Assembly (NCBI GenBank): GCA_023381535.1
Contig: JAMCSN010000226.1
Coordinates: 1-64,000, forward strand
From: Bacteroidota bacterium
GTDB taxonomy: Bacteria; Bacteroidota; Ignavibacteria; Ignavibacteriales; Melioribacteraceae
Length of the DNA: 64,000 nucleotides
Direction of reading: 5' to 3'
Below, piece by piece: positions 62,340-64,000 of this stretch (positions within the stretch are counted from its first letter, which is position 1; each line of letters opens with the position of its first letter). The notes beneath the pieces were generated by a model. That model saw nothing but the letters and a program-made list of their open reading frames with translations. It ran no database searches and had not been told where the DNA came from. Made by a program: the position numbers and the translations under genes.

Positions 62340-63158
62340 TCAATTGAAGACTGCCGCGCTTAGATAACCGACAACTTGGGAATTATCGCCGCTCACATCG
62401 CCGGAATCCGACCGCGAAAGCACCAAAGAGTTTTTAGCTTTGATCATGTCAGCAGCTTTCATCATTGCTACTATAGCTCCGCCGCCGCATGCCTCGCATT
62501 TACCCGTTTCCAAATCGGCTTGCAGTCCTTCGTAATCAAAATTGGAAATCCTTTTTTCAACAACTGAATCCAGCCGGTCCGCTTCGGCTTTTTTATAATA
62601 GTGTGATAAATCGGAGCTTGCTACAACGAGAGTTTGTTCATCCATAACATTCGAAAGTTTTACGGCAAGTTCGTTCACACAAACTTTATTCTGATCTCCC
62701 ATCACGATCGGCACAATGGAAAAATCTTTCATGATAACCTGTAGAAACGGTATCTGAACTTCTACGGCATGTTCGGCTCTGTGGCCTAAAACGCCGGAGA
62801 AAATAAGTTTGCTGTCAGCAATCAATTTTTCCCTTACTTCATTATTGACGGGAACAATTCCAAGCGGTGTTTCGTAAGCGTCGCCGTGATAAATTGAAAT
62901 GCCGGGAAAATATTCGCGGTGACTTGGTGAAATTATGATGACGGTTTTATAATTTTTTTCTGCAACAGCATTAAAAGCATACGCCGCCGTTCTGCCCGAA
63001 TAAATATAACCGGCATGTGGAGAGATAATACCGTTAACGTGTTCAAACTTTTTGTCCGGCTTGCTCAGGTCCAGCATCAACTTAATTTCATCGCTCAACT
63101 TTTTTGCAGATGCGGGATAAAACATTCCCGCCACAGCGGCTATTCTAACATTTTGCAT
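62340..63158 (-). CDS. MEMO1-family protein (AmmeMemoRadiSam system protein B)
   Basis: The ATG at 63158, after GGGGTG, gives 272 residues; the longer frame overlaps the AMMECR1 gene. Metal-site residues are in ISPHAGYIYSG, ISPSHREYF and ASSDLSHYY, with a Cys in KCEACGGGA that is the fourth usual ligand. The start lies one base after the AMMECR1 stop. In many prokaryotes MEMO, AMMECR1 and a radical SAM protein form one unit; the radical SAM member is not visible here. The reaction is not known. Confidence 0.9.
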   Translation of the reverse strand: MQNVRIAAVAGMFYPASAKKLSDEIKLMLDLSKPDKKFEHVNGIISPHAGYIYSGRTAAYAFNAVAEKNYKTVIIISPSHREYFPGISIYHGDAYETPLGIVPVNNEVREKLIADSKLIFSGVLGHRAEHAVEVQIPFLQVIMKDFSIVPIVMGDQNKVCVNELAVKLSNVMDEQTLVVASSDLSHYYKKAEADRLDSVVEKRISNFDYEGLQADLETGKCEACGGGAIVAMMKAADMIKAKNSLVLSRSDSGDVSGDNSQVVGYLSAAVFN

Positions 63159-63159
63159 T

Positions 63160-63738
63160 TCACCCCCTGTTAATTGTTTCTGAATTAATTTCCGATTCAC
63201 TAAAAACGGTTGCGGTAAACGCGCTCAAGCTTAAAAATTTCTTTTGCCAATATCCCGCCGGAAAACCGGTCTTCTGACAAATTGCATCAAGGAATTGTTC
63301 GCGGTTCAAATGATGTTCTATGGGAACTTGCGGAAGAAGCAGCCCGCGTCTTCCTTTTTCGTTAAGTATCAATCCGTGCTTCCCGATTTCTATTTCGTCA
63401 TAGCTGTTTAACGGAAACGGTTCGGAAAGAATAGAAATTTCGATTTCAAGGTTTTTGATTTCCGAGCGTCGAACAGATGGAAAGCGCGGATCGTTCTGTG
63501 ATGCCTGCACTGCCGCTTCGCAAACCGTTTGCCATAACGGTTGATCCGAAATAATGTAGCCGATGCATCCGCGAAGCGAACCGTATTCTGTTAATGTAAC
63601 AAAAGCCCCGGCGTGACTTTTAAAGATGGGATGCTTTGTGTAATCCGGCTCCTCGACTTTTTCACCTTTAAAAAGTAACTCGATCGAATTGCGTGCGGCT
63701 TCAAGAAGGATTTTCTTTTCCTCCAGCGAGATTTCCAT
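63160..63738 (-). CDS. AMMECR1-domain protein (AmmeMemoRadiSam system protein A)
   Basis: A 192-residue protein with the AMMECR1 signatures VTLTEYGSLRGCIGYI (containing the LRGCIG motif) and AVQASQNDPRFPSV, then RGLLLPQVP. The conserved Cys in LRGCIG is likely functional. It precedes MEMO by one base in the same operon, and follows an unidentified gene by about ten bases. Confidence 0.93.
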   Translation of the reverse strand: MEISLEEKKILLEAARNSIELLFKGEKVEEPDYTKHPIFKSHAGAFVTLTEYGSLRGCIGYIISDQPLWQTVCEAAVQASQNDPRFPSVRRSEIKNLEIEISILSEPFPLNSYDEIEIGKHGLILNEKGRRGLLLPQVPIEHHLNREQFLDAICQKTGFPAGYWQKKFLSLSAFTATVFSESEINSETINRG

Positions 63739-63749
63739 TTTTCTTGCTC

Positions 63750-64000
63750 TTACTCTATCTTGTAAACAATTACCTCATTCTTTTCGCGAAGAAGAAACAG
63801 AAGGTTTTTGTAAAGGAAGAACGAATCGGTCAACATTGCAGTAACGTTGGCGTTGAGAATTTCTGAAAGAACAACTTTTTCGGAATTAAGGTCGACGGCA
63901 AAAAATTTGTTGACCAGACTGTTTTCAAAAACCTTTGAATGATAACTGAATAAAAGATAACTGTTATAAACATTATATTCTACTTCGCCAGCCGTTTCAT
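63750..64000 (-). CDS. Unidentified gene, 3' end only
   Basis: A frame open from the window edge (first full codon at 63998) to TAA at 63750-63752 encodes about 82 residues, including YNVYNSYLLFSYHSKVFEN and LTDSFFLYKNLLFLLREKNE. It is rich in aromatic strand-like segments, perhaps the end of a beta-propeller. It ends 11 bases before the AMMECR1 start on the same strand and so is probably in that operon. No family is recognised. Confidence 0.6.
   Translation of the reverse strand, partial: ETAGEVEYNVYNSYLLFSYHSKVFENSLVNKFFAVDLNSEKVVLSEILNANVTAMLTDSFFLYKNLLFLLREKNEVIVYKIE

Overview
The window is 64 kb of chromosome, probably from a member of the Bacteroidota/Chlorobiota/Ignavibacteriota group. 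The basis is gene content and style: an AT-leaning genome, frequent weak or absent Shine-Dalgarno sites, paired M16 peptidases, a large Asp-box propeller protein, FmdB-type and COG1579-type zinc ribbons, stand-alone four-helix-bundle (S23) proteins, and multiheme respiratory operons of the kind known in Ignavibacteria. This placement is an inference; no rRNA or tRNA gene lies in the window. Both ends cut through genes: a NIF3-family gene on the left and an unidentified gene on the right.

Layout. 1-4 kb: NIF3, a zinc-ribbon coiled-coil protein and a folate (p-aminobenzoate) cluster in which pabB carries a one-base frameshift. 4-8 kb: DoxX/MauE-like, GNAT, NTF2-like, RadA and an Mla-type ABC ATPase. 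8.2-15.9 kb: a respiratory operon on the minus strand combining an 8-heme cytochrome, a four-cluster ferredoxin, an NrfD/PsrC quinone protein, a Rieske protein, a cytochrome b, a 9-heme cytochrome and a NapC-like 7-heme cytochrome. It is interrupted by an antisense orphan hicB that sits between two copies of one cytochrome gene's 3' end. 16-26 kb: DUF2339 protein, Trm112-like protein, FAD oxidoreductase, TPR protein, ClpX, a secreted protein of uncertain role, an S23 protein inside inverted degenerate repeats, FAH-family hydrolase and FmdB. 26-28.7 kb: an accessory stretch with a HEPN/MNT pair and a second HEPN-motif protein next to a small membrane protein. 28.7-34.6 kb: a two-component system, an M49 peptidase, ArsC-like, HAD and a lipoprotein. 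34.6-40.9 kb: a TetR-RND-MFP-TolC efflux operon. 41-47.9 kb: two M16 proteins, an M61-like protein with a changed catalytic His, and glycyl-tRNA synthetase apparently starting at ATC. 48-55 kb: PiT phosphate transporter with its DUF47 partner (and the remnant tail of another PiT gene), DinB, alpha/beta hydrolase, beta-barrel protein and propeller protein. 55-61 kb: a complete aspartate-to-threonine operon (thrA, asd, thrB, thrC). 61-64 kb: an S9-like hydrolase and a MEMO/AMMECR1 pair.

The strongest candidate for something new is the 24-heme hybrid quinol operon. The most informative evolutionary traces are two gene-tail remnants (cytochrome and pitA), which look like scars of gene replacement. 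Short palindromic and degenerate repeats fill most of the larger intergenic gaps. No CRISPR array, insertion sequence with a transposase, prophage or tRNA was found.
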